64,000 nucleotides of DNA from Trichoplax adhaerens. Its lineage: Eukaryota > Placozoa > Uniplacotomia > Trichoplacea > Trichoplacidae. This document shows positions 40,404-57,147 of the stretch, one piece after another (positions within the stretch are counted from its first letter, which is position 1; every line of letters starts with the position of its first letter). Made by a program: the position numbers and the translations under genes. A model generated the notes under the pieces. The model did not search any database, had not been told where the DNA came from, and worked only from the letters and a program-made list of their open reading frames with translations. Location: assembly GCF_000150275.1 (NCBI RefSeq), contig NW_002060948.1, positions 910,753 to 974,752 of the forward strand. Reading direction: 5' to 3'.

Positions 40404-42397
40404 GATTACTCCTTGAAATTTACTTTAGCCGCAGCACATATAGGTTATAATTGTTAGAAGTCAGTCAGGTTCCTCTTTTTAAAATACACTCTATCCCCGA
40501 ATGATATAATATACGAGTATGAGGTATAGGCGAACAATTACCACTAAATCCAATGTAAAAGAGAATTAAGCGCAACCGTGGATACCTATAATCATAATAG
40601 GGTGTAAAATATATCAATTTTGACATTCAATTAGTAGCATACAGTTATTGATTGATTTGATCGATTCTCGAAATATCAACCTGGTATTTATAGCTGTTAG
40701 TTTGTTTACAACATTTAACTGACTGTTCTACATAGTTAAAATTTATCCTATTTCAAATAGTGTAGACTTGGTGATGCTCTACTTTGCTATCGTTGTACGT
40801 ACTTGTATACTGTAGCTCAACGAGGATGTTATTGTGACCGACTTGAACAGAAATTTATGGTAAGTCACTCTGCCATAAGGATAATTTCCTTCATCAGAGA
40901 TTGCCTAATATCGAATTTTATTGAAGTACTGCATTCTATTATCGTCTCTGATATTTTAAACCAAGGTTACTCCCTGTATAACTATGCATTCATATGGCTA
41001 TGACATGAAAGAATGAAGAGTAAGATCCTCGATTTCCAAAGAAATGGACCGTATGAGTTTATTTTTAAACTGATTCATTGTACTGTACATGATTGAAAAA
41101 ATTAAATGACACTGTTTCTTCCAATCAATGTTGAAATAATGCAGATTTTAATGCTCATCTGTAAAGAGAATCAAGGATTTGTTGATCATTTTACGTGGTT
41201 GGAAATTATTGAACTGCTAGCCAAGTATGTCGACAGAAATGGATCATCATCAGTCAGCTCCTACTGTATCATGGCATGGTGTCGCTAAATTTTCTATCTT
41301 TATGGATAGTATTCATCAAATAATGACATTACTCTATACAACATATCACAATTCTACACGTTATTGACTGCTTGCTAGCAACTTGAGGATAGCCTACGAC
41401 TGTTGTATGTCTTGGAAAAAGCATTTACACCTATCAATGGCGCTACCTATCCGATATGATCATGCATCGCTCATGACAGACTGAATTATAGACTTTCTCT
41501 CTACTTTGAACTACGATTACACAGTCAATAACTTATCATTTAACATTATTCAATCAATCCTAAGGGAAATTTAATAGACTAACTGTGGTCTAATCATGGA
41601 TAACTGTTTAATTACCTGCCATTTCTACTTTTTGATCCAAGGTTGCACACCATAAAGTCAAAAGTGTTTGTCAGTGCTGGCAATCCCAGTGTTGAAATAC
41701 TTGGTGAGATTTCAAGTTTTCCCGCCGTGGATACAGACGTGCAGACAGAGATGTCTGTATGTTCCCTACTGTATGACTCACTGTGTCCAAAACACAGTCG
41801 GATTCATACATAGTCCGTCTTTGAGGCTAACTATAGGGACAACTATGGACAGTATACCACAGTTACTGTACTGTACACTGTGCAGTAGAGTAGACCAACA
41901 TGTGTGAAACAAATGTCATATTAAGTCCTTGTTTTATACTGTAAATACCATTGTCATTTACGACATCTATTTTACTTACATATGTCATCCAATATTTCAC
42001 TGTACTACTTCGCTGTAGAAGAATAAAATAGGGCCGGCGCATTATTTTATTTCAAGTACTTTACTGCTTTTCTACGTCTGCTAGGAGGAGAATTAGAATG
42101 CCTCCTTCTGACCAGCTAGTGGCCTCTTCTTTGCCGCTTATTACAGTGGTAGAGTTCGAAGCTCTCTTTGCCATCTTTGTACTGTACTGTACAGTATAGT
42201 ATGGGATAGCAATTCCGGTGTACACTGTACAGTACTGTACTGGAGGTGTTTTTGTCTTCACGCATGTTCAGTAAAATACTACAGTGTACAGTGCAGCGTC
42301 CTACTGCATAGTACTGTACTGAAGAACGAAAGTACTGTAACTTGCGTGAGACACTCAACCATCGAGAGATCCTTGTAGACAGACAATCTTGGAAATC
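40404..42397. other. Divergent intergenic region EXO1 / MED6
   Basis: About 2 kb between two divergent starts. No gene recognised; frames such as 40803-41003 and 41668-41907 show no known family. The MED6-proximal part is rich in GTACTGTAC words. Confidence 0.5.
42177..42340. repeat. Palindromic GTACTGTACAGTAC cluster upstream of MED6
   Basis: Dense copies of GTACTGTAC, TACACTGTACAG and AGTACTGTACT in the 60-220 bp before the MED6 ATG. It matches the clusters beside the TFB2M and YIPF4 starts. Confidence 0.7.
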
Positions 42398-45141
42398 ATG
42401 GCGGAACCATCGCCGCTGCAAATCTCTTGGCAAGACAGCAATTGGATCCCCAATCTTACTCCTGATAATGTATTAGACTATTTCTCACAGCGTAGTAACC
42501 CATTCTATGATCGAACATGTAATAATGAAGTGATCAAGATGCAGAGATTAGAAGCATCACGGTTAAAGTAAGCACAGCCAATGAATTGAAACACTGCTAC
42601 ACTTTCATTCTCTATAGCAGATTCTACGACGCTTTCTTTTCGACGCGTCGAAATCAATCAAAACGTCATGAAAAATACTGGACTGTTGTAAAATGAACCT
42701 TGTACTTTACTATGATGATGGAAGTAGAATACTATTCGGCTTACATTTTCGACATCGACAAGTACCCAGCAGTTTTTCTACCTATTGCGCTATGCCTTAG
42801 TATTATCGATGGACTGGTCTAGTACAGTATAAGTTATCCAGTTGAATAAATTGCATCTGTCTACATGTGGATTAAAATAGTTACATGCTCCAATTGGTGT
42901 AACGAGTTGTTAAGCCAATATAAACAAATAGGCTCATATCAGGTTTACTCTTGCACGAAATACTGTACTGTATACATTATTTTCTCGGCTTATTATGAAT
43001 ACATCATAAACTACAAAAATGGTTAGGTTCGAATCTCGGACAAAAACTTCTACTGTCGCAGCATCGAATGTAGGCTACTAAAGAGACTCTTCTCTTTAAT
43101 AGTCCTTGATCCAATCACGTTTTCATTGTGAACAATGATCACAAATGTTTTTATGCCATATCCAAGCCACATTATTCCTCTATGCAATAATACTACTGTA
43201 CATCTAAGAGAGGAACTCACTTCTACTTTTGTTATTCATTCAAATATTGCAATGGCCTAGATCTTTAACTGGTATTGAATACGATCTAATCCACGTACAA
43301 GATCCAATCTTATACATTATACGTAAGCAGCATAGACATTCACCAACAGAAGGTAAGAATGCATATTTTAACCTACATAACAGAATAGTTTGATCTTTTA
43401 AAGACTTAAAGTTGAAACACTGCAGTAATTGCATTAAACCATAATAACTTTGTTGCAATTGTCATACGTAGTATGGCAATGTTATAGCAATATCCTTCTA
43501 CTGTATTCTATGTACAGTACTTTTGCGCAATCAGAACCTAATACCTATGTTTATTTTATACCATTTAAATTCAAAACTAAGTAAACTCGTAAATGAAATG
43601 ATGTATTATAGAGTTTTGCTTATATTGTTACGGATCAACAGATTAGCTTATAGCGTTGCCATATGACGTTCAAAATACTTTTCGCTTGAACTACAGTAAA
43701 ATGTATATATAACTACACTAAAATGTGGTAATTACAAAATATTGATACTAGTATCCTAGCTAAAAATAAATCTGCAATGACTACAGTGGCCATATTTATA
43801 AATTTTTTACAGTTACTCCACTGGCTGAATATTATGTTTTAGCTGGTGTGGTTTACCAAGCTCCTGACCTTGCCTCTGTATTAAATTCCAGATTGGTAAG
43901 TTAACGTATTGCAGTGGATTTAGTAACAAATGATACGTCACATTGCATACTCTGAAGGACAGTATGTTTATAATGTAATCATATTAAAGATTCAATTCTT
44001 TGTCAATCTTATAGCTATCGGCGTTATACCATATTCAATCGGCCTATAATGAAGGTATTTTATTACATAAATGAAAAATCTTTGTAAAAAAATTATTATT
44101 GTCTTATAACTTTTAAACAGAGTTTAATATAATGGTATTACGCCATCCCTGCATTTTAAGAAGAGCGTTGTAATGCTCTTTCACTTGCATATTCAATTAT
44201 ACATACCCTAATATCAGCATCTGGATAAGCCTACTATAATTAAAATTGCCATTCAAATATGTAATTGGACTCTTGATACTTTTATTAGTCGTGCTATTCT
44301 AAATTTTACATACTGTCTCAATGTAATCAGCTGGCAAAGTTTAATTGCAAGATAACAACCCTGCTAATTGCTACACCGCCTGATAATCCTATTATATCCT
44401 ATATTCTGATATAATATACTTTAAAATATATATAATTATAGCAATGTCCTATTCACGTTTTGAAGCTGGTAAAGATTATTACTGGGAATTTGAAAAGAAA
44501 GGTATAACGTCTCCTAGAAGACCATGTCTTTAAAATACCTATCTTTAATATGTATCTGTAATATTACTCATGTTGAGGTATCTCCTTCAATAATGTAGCA
44601 AAATCGAAAGCAGCTTCTTCAAACCGTCATGAACTTTCCAGTACCTTGTTTCAGAGGAAAAAAGTCGATGCAGTATTGACAGACTTTTCAAAAAAATTCC
44701 CCCCAAAACACATCAAGGTTGCAAACTTGTCAATATCTCAATTTCATATCATCGAAATTATATCCATTAAATAACCTAAATATATTATATACATTTATAT
44801 TTTAGCCTTCTTTTTGGGGAAGTCAGCAATCCAATGGTAAGGCGATTAATAATAGTGCATGCGGATGTAAATTGTTAATTATAACACCATGGGAAGAGCA
44901 ATTTATCTATTTAACACTAACCCTATCTATGAAATTTCCTTCCTCTTATCGCTATGACTATCAAGGTGTAGATAATCCTGATGGTGTCACTCAGGCTGAC
45001 AACCAAAACGTCAAAAACCAAGGCAGAAATGATCTTTTGGAGAATGGGCAAAAACATTTACGTGATAACTTCAATACTGGCAATGAATTAACCGAAAACA
45101 TCGATGCACAAATGATACCTAACAAAAAGAGGAAACTGTAA
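42398..45141 (+). CDS. MED6: Mediator complex subunit 6
   Basis: Head-module subunit of Mediator, which bridges activators and RNA polymerase II. Eight exons: 42398-42567, 43261-43352, 43813-43895, 44015-44054, 44442-44501, 44599-44717, 44806-44836, 44966-45141; 256 residues (human 246). Hallmarks include [20 protein letters not shown] (human [14 protein letters not shown]), [16 protein letters not shown], and [20 protein letters not shown]. The tail ends in a basic NKKRKL, a possible nuclear signal. The start was set at the ATG of [11 protein letters not shown] because the ISWxDSxWIP motif follows at the family-typical distance. An ATA/TTG-led extension upstream is not needed. Confidence 0.96.
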
Positions 45142-46194
45142 ATTTATTGCAAATTTCGCCAATCGATTACTTAAGTGATTATACGTATCTTGGCTTACTA
45201 TATAGTAATGTAAAAACATTAAAAACTTTTGTAGTAATACAGTAATTCGCCGTTTATTGATTTCCTTCGACGGTACACATACTTGTACTAGATCGAATGC
45301 AAATTTAAAACTATTGCTACAACCGATATAGCATTCTAACTCTGTCCAAAGTAATTTATACATAGTAACAACAATGAGGCAGAATACTATAGTTTATAAA
45401 TTGTTCATAGGATTATACCATATAATAATTTATCCGCAAGATAGAGTGTTTATAATTAAAGTTTGGAACGGTCATTCAACCATGTTGAATAGAAATTTCG
45501 ATTCATAATAATTTTTAATAATCGTAAACTGTCTACCTTCCTAGTAATTACTAGTTACTTACCGCATCTTGAATAATGTATATCCATTGTGTTATATATT
45601 TTATTAAATGATATATACTGCCCAATGGTATTTTTGCAATTAATTGTGGACTCCCCTGATCAATCAAAATTATTTACGAAATAATCATTACCAAAAACTT
45701 GCGGACAACGACATTTAGTCGTTAGGGTTTACGAGAAGGTCGGTGCTAAATTAACAAAGTATGCCTACAATGTACTCATCGTACTTTTACAGTACAGTTA
45801 CATTACAATTAGTATCAGGCCGTAAGCAATACCCCTATTAACATATGTAAGTATTTTATTATTACAAAATTATTACAACATGTAAGACACATTGAAATAT
45901 CTCTTCCATTCCAGTTTTCGTAACATCAATGACAAAACTTATTCTCGTGTAAAATTGTCAGACATACATATATCGTTACGTTTATATCTATATATATATA
46001 TATATGTATATATACATTATGACAAAATACTACTACATAATACGAATATATTGTTAGATTGCGATGAAATATTGGTCGAAAATTTTATATTAGGCATAAT
46101 GCGACACATCCGTCCATTAGTTATAAAATTAAATACTCATACTATAGATAAATCATTCTCACAGTAAATCTATAACATAAATTGATATAGCTAA
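45142..46194. other. Convergent intergenic space MED6 / YIPF4
   Basis: No gene recognised. It contains a (TA)n-rich microsatellite at about 45984-46014 and a minus-strand AATAAA (TTTATT at 45855-45860) that could serve YIPF4. Confidence 0.5.
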
Positions 46195-48808
<2,614 letters not shown>

Positions 48809-48814
48809 TGAGAG

Positions 48815-48990
48815 CTTTACTTGACAGTAACAGTACAAACGGAGCTTGCTAGCTGTCAAATATGCCGTCCAGTGTCGATTACAGTGTATAGTACTGTATG
48901 TTACAGTACACGATACTGTGGCAATGTCGTGATTTGTTGACTTTGACTGCACCATGGGACTTCTACAGTACTGTACTATAGTGTACCGTA
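48815..48990. repeat. Palindromic TACAGTACTGTA-type cluster upstream of YIPF4
   Basis: Copies of TAGTACTGTA, TTACAGTACA and TACAGTACTGTACTA within 180 bp of the YIPF4 start. Same word family as beside TFB2M and MED6. Confidence 0.65.
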
Positions 48991-50475
48991 GATACCTCGA
49001 AGTCTATGACTGTGCCCACTGCCCACCTGTCACCACCTAACCGGTGACCACAGTGTTGGTGCACCCTACTGACCCTAGTGTACAGTAACACTGAGAAGAA
49101 AAGAGAGGTAACACTAGCAGGGACTACACCATCTGAATTCACTCCGTGCATAAAAATTGTCACCCCTTCCCTAGAACGACAACACATCTTTTCATTCTCT
49201 TACGAGGGAAGAGGTGATAACTTTTATGCAATGGGGTACAATTTGGATGGAGTAGTCCCGGACACTGGACGGAAGGCTCATCCAAGGACTTGTGAGCTCA
49301 TCGCACCGCGTAAAAAAATGTCTAGGCCGGTGGTAACCAGACCAGGCTGACCAGAATTGCGATAACATGTCGCTTTACTGGCATACTTTCTCTAGTTTTC
49401 GTATAATTAAATGGTACTTACGACTACGTAGAATAAACTGTATAAAAATTTACAGCTTTGGTGGACACCTGCTGACTATGAAATTCCACCTCTTTGAATA
49501 AAGTGATCTGATTAATCACCTTTCAGCATTGACCATGGACTGAATAGGGCAATCAACATATCTGCGCATAGATTGATATTGTCATATGATATACGTATAT
49601 AAGCAGAGTCATTTGTGTATCAAGTAGCATACTGCTACAATTGGGTTTTTACTTCATAAATACATAAATTCAAGAGTCTACAACGTCATACACAGACTTT
49701 AAATACTCGTATATCGAGATCCTAACTACAAGTCCTAAAGTAAATCGAGTAGTTCATCTGCTGATAATCAATTATATAGCTTATATTATCATATTGTACA
49801 ATACACTGCCTCGATTGCATGATACGATCAAACCTTGTTATTCTCAGGGTCATTAAGAACAACAGTTACAAGAAAATAATCGCTGAATCCATTCAGAGCT
49901 TGTTAATCCAGTCGGGAGTGTCTACAGCCAATCCCTTACGTTTTCTTTAAAGAAATATGAGTACCTTGGCAAATTCATTTTTTTTTTTTTTAGTTACTCT
50001 ATGCAGACCCCCGATCAATTATTCTTCTTACAGCTTTGCAACCCAATCACCAGTGACCTATTAACCTTGGCATTCATTCTTTCTTTATTCTGTGTCGCAA
50101 ACATAACTTTTAGTTACTATCAATTGAAGGGCTAGTGATTTGCGCTGGAGAGTAAAAAATAATCAATTTATTTAAATTAGACTATTTCAGCCCAACGCTA
50201 TCATGAATTCAATAATATACCTCACATTCAATATTTATCGGCCGTATTTTTACTTGCTTGCCTTCAATTGCTGTATATTACCTCTTGCCTACATACGTAG
50301 TATCCTTACGATAAAAGTGCAATTCAATTGAATTTAACCTTCTATGCATTTATACGTTGTACATGCCTATTAGATTACAATTCATGTTATTTTAGCTACT
50401 GCATAGCAAATAATAACATCCATTGATCGCCACCCCTCCCTAAAATAGTTATTGTCCTTCTGATGGTAATGCATG
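48991..50475. other. Divergent intergenic region YIPF4 / membrane protein gene
   Basis: No gene recognised. Around 49000-49350 the base composition is more balanced and a 90-codon frame (49078-49350, +) is open, but I see no homology or splice partner. A T12 run sits near 49980. The rest is AT-rich. Confidence 0.45.
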
Positions 50476-53400
50476 ATGGCTAAGATAACTCGTGTCGTTG
50501 CTGCAGTAAATTTGATATTAGCGATAGCCTACGTCGTCATAGCAATAGCATGGGGCCAATTATTATATCCGATAAATCCTTCTTCTCAATCAGCGGAACC
50601 ACTTGCTGAAATTGCCATCTTAATAGCAACGGTAAGACTCTAGGTCATGTTATACGATCATCGCATAATATCATAATCATATATAAAAATAAGTCAAAAT
50701 TCTAAATTTGAACCTTTGTAAATCTCTACTATCCAAATAAGTGATTATTTTAAACAGTAATCCTCGATCATTACTACAATTAGAATAATCATCGTGAATT
50801 AGATAATATTCTTTACAGCCGATAGGATAATCAAGCTCGATTGAAAATCTATAAAATAGTCGCTTAATAACCATGATCACCGAGTACTAATAATTGTGAT
50901 CAAGGACTGTGGACTGTCAAATTAGGGACGATACAAATGAAAAACATCATTAAAATTAAAATAGGAAAAGAATAATGATAATACCACAGTGCTTGAAATA
51001 TTCTGTATGAACTCTAAACATGCTGCATATTGCATCAGTCACCAGCATAGAAACATGTAAAGTTGGCGGCAGACCATACTTGTTCAAGTTTAGAAACGTT
51101 TCGAATCAACAAGTTGATTATCTCTTCTAATTGAAGTCCTGCATTCGCGTCTAACCGATTAAATATCAGTTAATGACTGATTTAATACAGGAATAACAAC
51201 ATGAAAAAAATCGTAACCTTATAGTAGAGTAATTGATTATCATAATGCTAGAGCTTTCAAAACGTGTCATTCCTAATCACTACGCTCATACTACCGACCA
51301 CAAAAACTGAAATATGCGTATCAATAATAATATACTCGTACATATAATAGAATTGAAGGTAGATTCTACTTATTAATTACAATTACCATCAGAATAAATA
51401 AGATAAATATTAGCCCTGTTAAAATTTTGAAAGCAGGCAATTTTAATAGCCATGAGTACTAAACTTAAAACAAATGACTAATCAGCGACAAAAAAAGACA
51501 ATATGCATATGAAAATTCAGTAATAGCAGTTATTGCATAGTAGAACAAAATAATAATGCAATAGCATTCAAAAGATATCGTATTATCTCTAAATACCATA
51601 CACTAAATATATATTTACGCATATACGGTATATACTAAGGCCATTCCTAGGAGCGCTTTCAGCCTTAACTGAAAATTTTGTCAATAACGGAAATAAATTT
51701 TATCACCTACCAATAATTAATTAATAGTTATTATAATCAATTACAAATATTACAGCTAGAAGGAAACAGTATAATAAGAAATTGATTTTGATTTTTTCCC
51801 ATACACGATAAGTTGGGAGCATTAGCAATGACAGGACTTTGGCAAGGAGATCACCAAAACTCTTCCGGTCAGGTTAGTTCGAAAAAAGTGTACAGTAGTC
51901 TCAGATCGAATCAAGGTAGAAGTACATGAAGAATCATTATCATGATTATAACATTATTCTAGGTTATAAAAAATTTGTTGCTAGAAATAAAAATAATTTG
52001 AATTTTTATATATTACGTAGATTGCAGCAATTATAGTCATGTCTATCATATCGATCTTCCTGGCCATTGTCAATCTCGCTAAAAGTACCCCATACATGCT
52101 GATTATTCAAGGCCAGTTTGGTTCTGCAGGATTAATAACTTATGCATTCTTCGTTCTGCTCTCAGCTATTACGATGTATTGTGAAGGTTGGATGATCGAT
52201 CTCTTATATCATGAAATCGCTAATACAACTTACACCAATTCTCCCACAGCTTATGATGACAACAACTGGAAATATGACATACATAGGACTAAAATCAATA
52301 GTAAATGGATAAAGATTAATTTTATTATATCATTATCTATCTTTGGAATTGGAGTTTTATGCCTCTTTATTAATACAATGGAGCTATCCAGATCAACCAT
52401 ATTTTCTGGTGCTATGGTATGTGCTCTCACCTGTCACGCATTATACTGTGACTTTTGACATGAATTACAGTTACACGAGTATATACTACATAATTTTTTG
52501 CAATCAGTTTAACCAATATCTATTTGATCATTTTGTGCTCAATAAAACGGTACTGTCATGTAGATTTCCAATAAAAGTTACAAGAATATAATTTTAGTAA
52601 TATAATTAAGGTATATATCGATTGTTGTTTAATCAAGATTGTACTGATTATTTTAGAGCATTGCAACCTGTACTGTTAATCTCATTGCTAATCGGAAGAA
52701 ATCAATCAATTTGGTAAATGTATAAATTTAAATTTGCTTCTTGCTAGAAGGTATAACCTTAATTGTTACCTACTGGCAGTTCTAGATATTCAAAAGAGAA
52801 GAATAAATGAAACCTTTCTATTAAACCATTTGATAGTTGTATAATTGATAAGTGATCTCCCTTTAAACTATTTAAGTTTTAAAAGCTACCATGCAGTAAC
52901 ACTACAGTAATAATTTGTATATATAATGTACAGTATTATATCTCCTAATATATTTATAGATAAAAATCTATTTGTTACTTATTTCTGCTATGGTTGATTT
53001 TTATAGGAAATCTGGACAATTTATATGTATAGATGGTCGCTTTTGCTAACAGCCTATACAATAATTATTAACACCTTCAACTTTATGCAATCAATAGCAG
53101 CAACAGGAGAAAAACCAAGGACTACAATATTAATTTTATATATATTAACGACAGTAATGGCGTTAACACTTGCAATTACAATTTCAATTCCACTTCGCAT
53201 ACTACGATCGGCTATCCACATTTTCAAAGACTTCTGTCAAACATGGAATGAAGATTTATTGTTGCATATCCTTATATGCATCTACTATATAATCGGACTA
53301 CTGTGCATTACAAATTCAATTCTATCGATGGTATTAATATCTGGTTATCTTTGTAGTCAGTCCAGTTTTATTATGGGTACCATAGTAAGTAGTTCCATAC

Positions 53401-55076
53401 TTATTTAATGTTAGTGTTGATTCTTGTAATCTAAGTAACTCACTACGCAGTATACATGTTTTTCTTTCTCTTCGAAGTAAAAAGTTTCGTATTATTTCTT
53501 AGGTGTTAATACTTATAATTATATAATTAGTACAATCTCTGTACATAAAATATATGACATACCTTTGTCATTTCTAAATTAAGAATAGCTGAATTTTGTC
53601 ACATTTCTGCATGTCTACTGCATTAATAATAATTTACTTGCTTACAGTATTTATTAGGAGCCACCTCCATCTTAGAGAATCGACTAGGAACGACTATGCC
53701 AACTGTAAGTAATCATTTAGAATGATTATGCTTTCGTAATCTTCATTCATAAGTGTGCTATATTAAATCTATACAGCTAGATCGGAATTAAATGAAATAT
53801 TAACGATTTAATGCCATACGACATTTGATGGTCACTTTTCATTCATTATTTTTACTTTGGATTTAATTATTTTTAGAAATAAAATCTAAATGTCAAATGA
53901 TGAGTAGAACTTACCCATTTTCATCTGTTTACAAATTATTTACTAATAGGATCAACTTCTTATGTAAATAAGTTAATATTTCAATGATAATTATAGGAAA
54001 TAGAAAATAAAAACCTGCTAAGGTACATTTTGGCTATGGCTGTGGCCACTATTTGCACCAACGTTTTCGACTATTTCAAGCTTACATCAAATCTAAATCT
54101 AATCATTGGGAAAGATCTATTACTGATGGCATGGATAATGAATATAGTCACTTTAGCAATAGGACTCTTCGGCTATCTTTATGAATTATATTATAGCTCC
54201 TCCAGTCATCATAAAACACAACATCTTAATAATTCTCTTTATGCGTCCGCTTTTGGCGCAGTAAGTAACAATTTCACGTTTACGACAAAATGAAGTAGAT
54301 ACTTCTTACTTTCACAATAACGGTAAATTTTATTTACTTTACTGATAGCCTTTAAAATACGAATTCTTAGCAATAAAATCTAATATAACTGCAACTTTAA
54401 TACTAATTTAACCTTTATCTAAAGTTTCTTACAAAAAATATACAACTGCTTCTGTATATTAGTATCTCTTTTATACATACTGCCTACAGGAAATTGAAAT
54501 TTTATAATATATTATTTGTTGGATGGTATTTCAGAATTAGAATCACTTTGGCATCTGTGCAAAATCTCTATATGCATAACATATAGCTGCTATTAATACC
54601 CGTTAGTAATTGTAACTTATAATAATATTACTGTAGTTATAGGTATTTTGTTAATGGCAAAAAATCTATTTTGGTTTAATAATAATACATAGTTCTAGAA
54701 TTAGTAAGTGATATTACAATGGCCTATAATCGCTATCTATATTTCTAACTTTATAAACTAGTGTGCTTATAGTATATATGAACAAATTTTAACTTACTAT
54801 TACCTGAAAGATATACCTTTTTTTGATAATATAAAATAAGTAACTCGTAGACTTAAAATTGTCTACTATCATCCTCTAAAATAACATACTGTACATATAA
54901 AATTTCTACACTTTTTCGACTATCCTTTTCGAAATATTTCATAAAATGACTTTGCAAGACTCAAATTAAAATTTTTGATATCGTAGGAACCTTCCACACA
55001 GGAATTTGTGAACATGGGCTTCAGTCTTGATGATGGAGACGATAACGGATCGCAAATAACAAAAACCGAAGTTTAA
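50476..55076 (+). CDS. Unrecognised multi-pass membrane protein with PDZ-ligand-like C-terminus
   Basis: I do not recognise the family. Seven exons, all joined in phase 0: 50476-50631, 51813-51872, 52021-52416, 53007-53384, 53648-53704, 53997-54260, 54987-55076; 466 residues. Hydrophobic segments lie at about 7-27, 73-93, 108-127, 171-192, 214-234, 245-268, 298-325, 357-377 and 393-415, so roughly nine membrane spans. Loops are short except ~128-170, which has several Asn/Tyr residues. The C-terminus ends KTEV, fitting a class I PDZ ligand (S/T-x-V), after an acidic DDGDDN stretch. Clean donors and acceptors at every junction and steady phase make a real gene likely. The large first intron (1.2 kb) leaves the first junction least certain. 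It may be a receptor, a channel-like protein or a tetraspan-type duplicate; I assign no function. Confidence 0.75.
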
Positions 55077-56130
55077 CGGGCAAAACATTTTCCAGTTTAT
55101 TTAATCCTAGAGTGTAATTTTTGGAAATCTTGATCTAAATTACGATATACCAGTAAATTTAAAGCATAAGATTAGAATATCAGCTTCAGAAATTAGTCTA
55201 GTAATCGATATTATAGCGTATATTTATTTTGCAACGTAGTAGTACTGACACATAATGTAAGCATGTAAAACTATTTATTTAAAATCAATTAATAAATGAT
55301 TTATAAATATTAATCCTGAATTTTAGTAATAGCCTGATAATACAAAAATTAGACAACCTTAGAGAAATGATTAGCAATATTTTAAGAATTGCAATGGTTA
55401 TAATATAGACTAGAACATAAATCGAAGCTCTCACTGTAATATCATTTACTATTGTCTTTTACTATGTTGCAATCACAACACATTTCCACGTATAAGTAGA
55501 TTACAGAGTATACTTATCAGTTACACTGTTATACTGTAATAAACGCCCTACCTTTTATAATCCAGTGCGATAAACGACCTAATTAAAGCGATATCCCGTA
55601 TGCCTATTACGGATTATCTAACTCCTTGGCCTTTCGATATAAAAATACTTCAATAATAATAATTGAACTCCCGTTAAACTATATTAATTCTACAATGCGA
55701 TAACATAACAGTATCGACTTTTATAATATGCCAATAACAGGAGGATTAAGAAAGACTACAGTGGTAGAGTATGGAACTCGTTGATATTGATTAACGGTAA
55801 ATAATGATTAGATAGCAATTTATATACATGTTATGAAATGGATATAACAAGTGTAAAGAAAACTTTATATTACGTATCTATTATTATAATTTTTAAGTTT
55901 GCAATATTTTAGGTGAAGGCTGTACCATGTTTTTCCCTCATCGTTCATCTTTATTTAGCGTTATGACCTTAACATTGATATTTTCAAAACGCGCGTTTCT
56001 TTGCATCGCTATGTACAGATTATGGACAGATGCACTGTAAACCTGTAGATTGTCGGTAAACACAAGCTGAATTTATAATTACTTAATATTTAACAGAATT
56101 GCTCTGTTAATCTGTGTATTCCATCCGTCG
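55077..56130. other. Intergenic region before the inverted-repeat locus
   Basis: AT-rich 3' flank of the membrane protein gene. No gene, RNA or repeat recognised. Confidence 0.5.
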
Positions 56131-56710
56131 AAAACTACCCTGAAAGTCTGTAACTGTCATACTCGTATGTACCTGTTCAACGACAGCAACAAATTTATTT
56201 AATTAATTCGAATTAGGTAAACCCACACACAATGCTGTGAGAACAAGAGCCCTGATATAATATATTACAGCGAATTTTTTTATTGCTAATTCTCTTTAGC
56301 TCTGATTCTACAGTGTAGCTGCTATATGAATAAATCCTCTTCTCTTTTATAGTATAATAAAGGATAATAAAGGGCGTTAGAAACGAAAGCTTTGTCGTAC
56401 CATACCAACTTTCACAAATTTATCGTGAATGAGTGCTCTAGATTTCTATTCTTAAACGGTTGCTGTATTCACGGTTGTGGCTCATAACAATTAACGGTAT
56501 ATTAAATTGTAAATACATAACCAAGTCATTGCAATAATTTACAGCTTAAGTCGCCATGCGGAAAGTTTTCTTGACTCTCTTATAGGTAATTACGATATTA
56601 TTTACATGTTTGGCCAAGTGCCCCTTCACTTTTCTCTTTGAAAGTACTATAAGTATTTTACTTTTCGGACCTTCTTAAGTAGAACTGTGTACGCGTATCA
56701 AGAAATAGTA

Positions 56711-57147
56711 ATGACGATTATCAGTAATATTCAAAAGAAGTTACAAGATGGTTTTGAGAGTATATACGACAGGCAAAAAATTGAGATTTGGTGTTGACAA
56801 TTGGTCATGCCGACATGGGTAAAAATCCTTTTCTCAATTACATATTAGGCCATGAAATGCTAAAGAGCGATTTCGGGATTATAGATATTATGGACCCTGC
56901 TATTATTCAGATCGGTCATGGAATAGAAACTTTATTTGCTAAACCGATTGTAAGTAAGTACTATCCTTGGGTTTTTGCAGATTTATCAAGTTTTCCAGTA
57001 TACACATCATATGAGAATTCTGTTGTGGCTGCTATTAGCACTAAATTGGCGGTTCGAAATACCCGTCAGGTTAAGGGTATTGTAATTTTAAAGGAAATCA
57101 CTAGTTTATGCAGTGGGAAACTATACGAATTACATATAGTTCCATAG
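56711..57147 (+). pseudogene. Truncated GTPase N-terminal domain fragment, left arm
   Basis: Starts MTIISNIQKKLQ, paralleling the start of the intact GTPase downstream. It is broken by a frameshift before the strand that leads to the P-loop, then continues in another frame (from ~56788) for 119 codons. The P-loop reads GHADMGKNPF instead of GNTGVGKSTF, so the nucleotide-binding Ser/Thr is lost. The G3 DxxG motif (DCPG in the intact gene) is ADLSS. The frame ends after VKGIVILKEIT..., before any G4 motif. It is expected to be non-functional as a GTPase, although the 119-codon frame has stayed open. Confidence 0.85.

Noticed and set aside
43021-43045. GGTTCGAATC, a T-arm-like tRNA signature, inside MED6 intron 1
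   Set aside because: The flanking bases do not form a T stem, and no matching acceptor, D or anticodon arms are found upstream.
49078-49350. 90-codon plus-strand frame in the YIPF4 upstream region with more balanced composition
   Set aside because: No family resemblance, no splice-linked continuation, and it lies in promoter-like DNA; kept only as a note.
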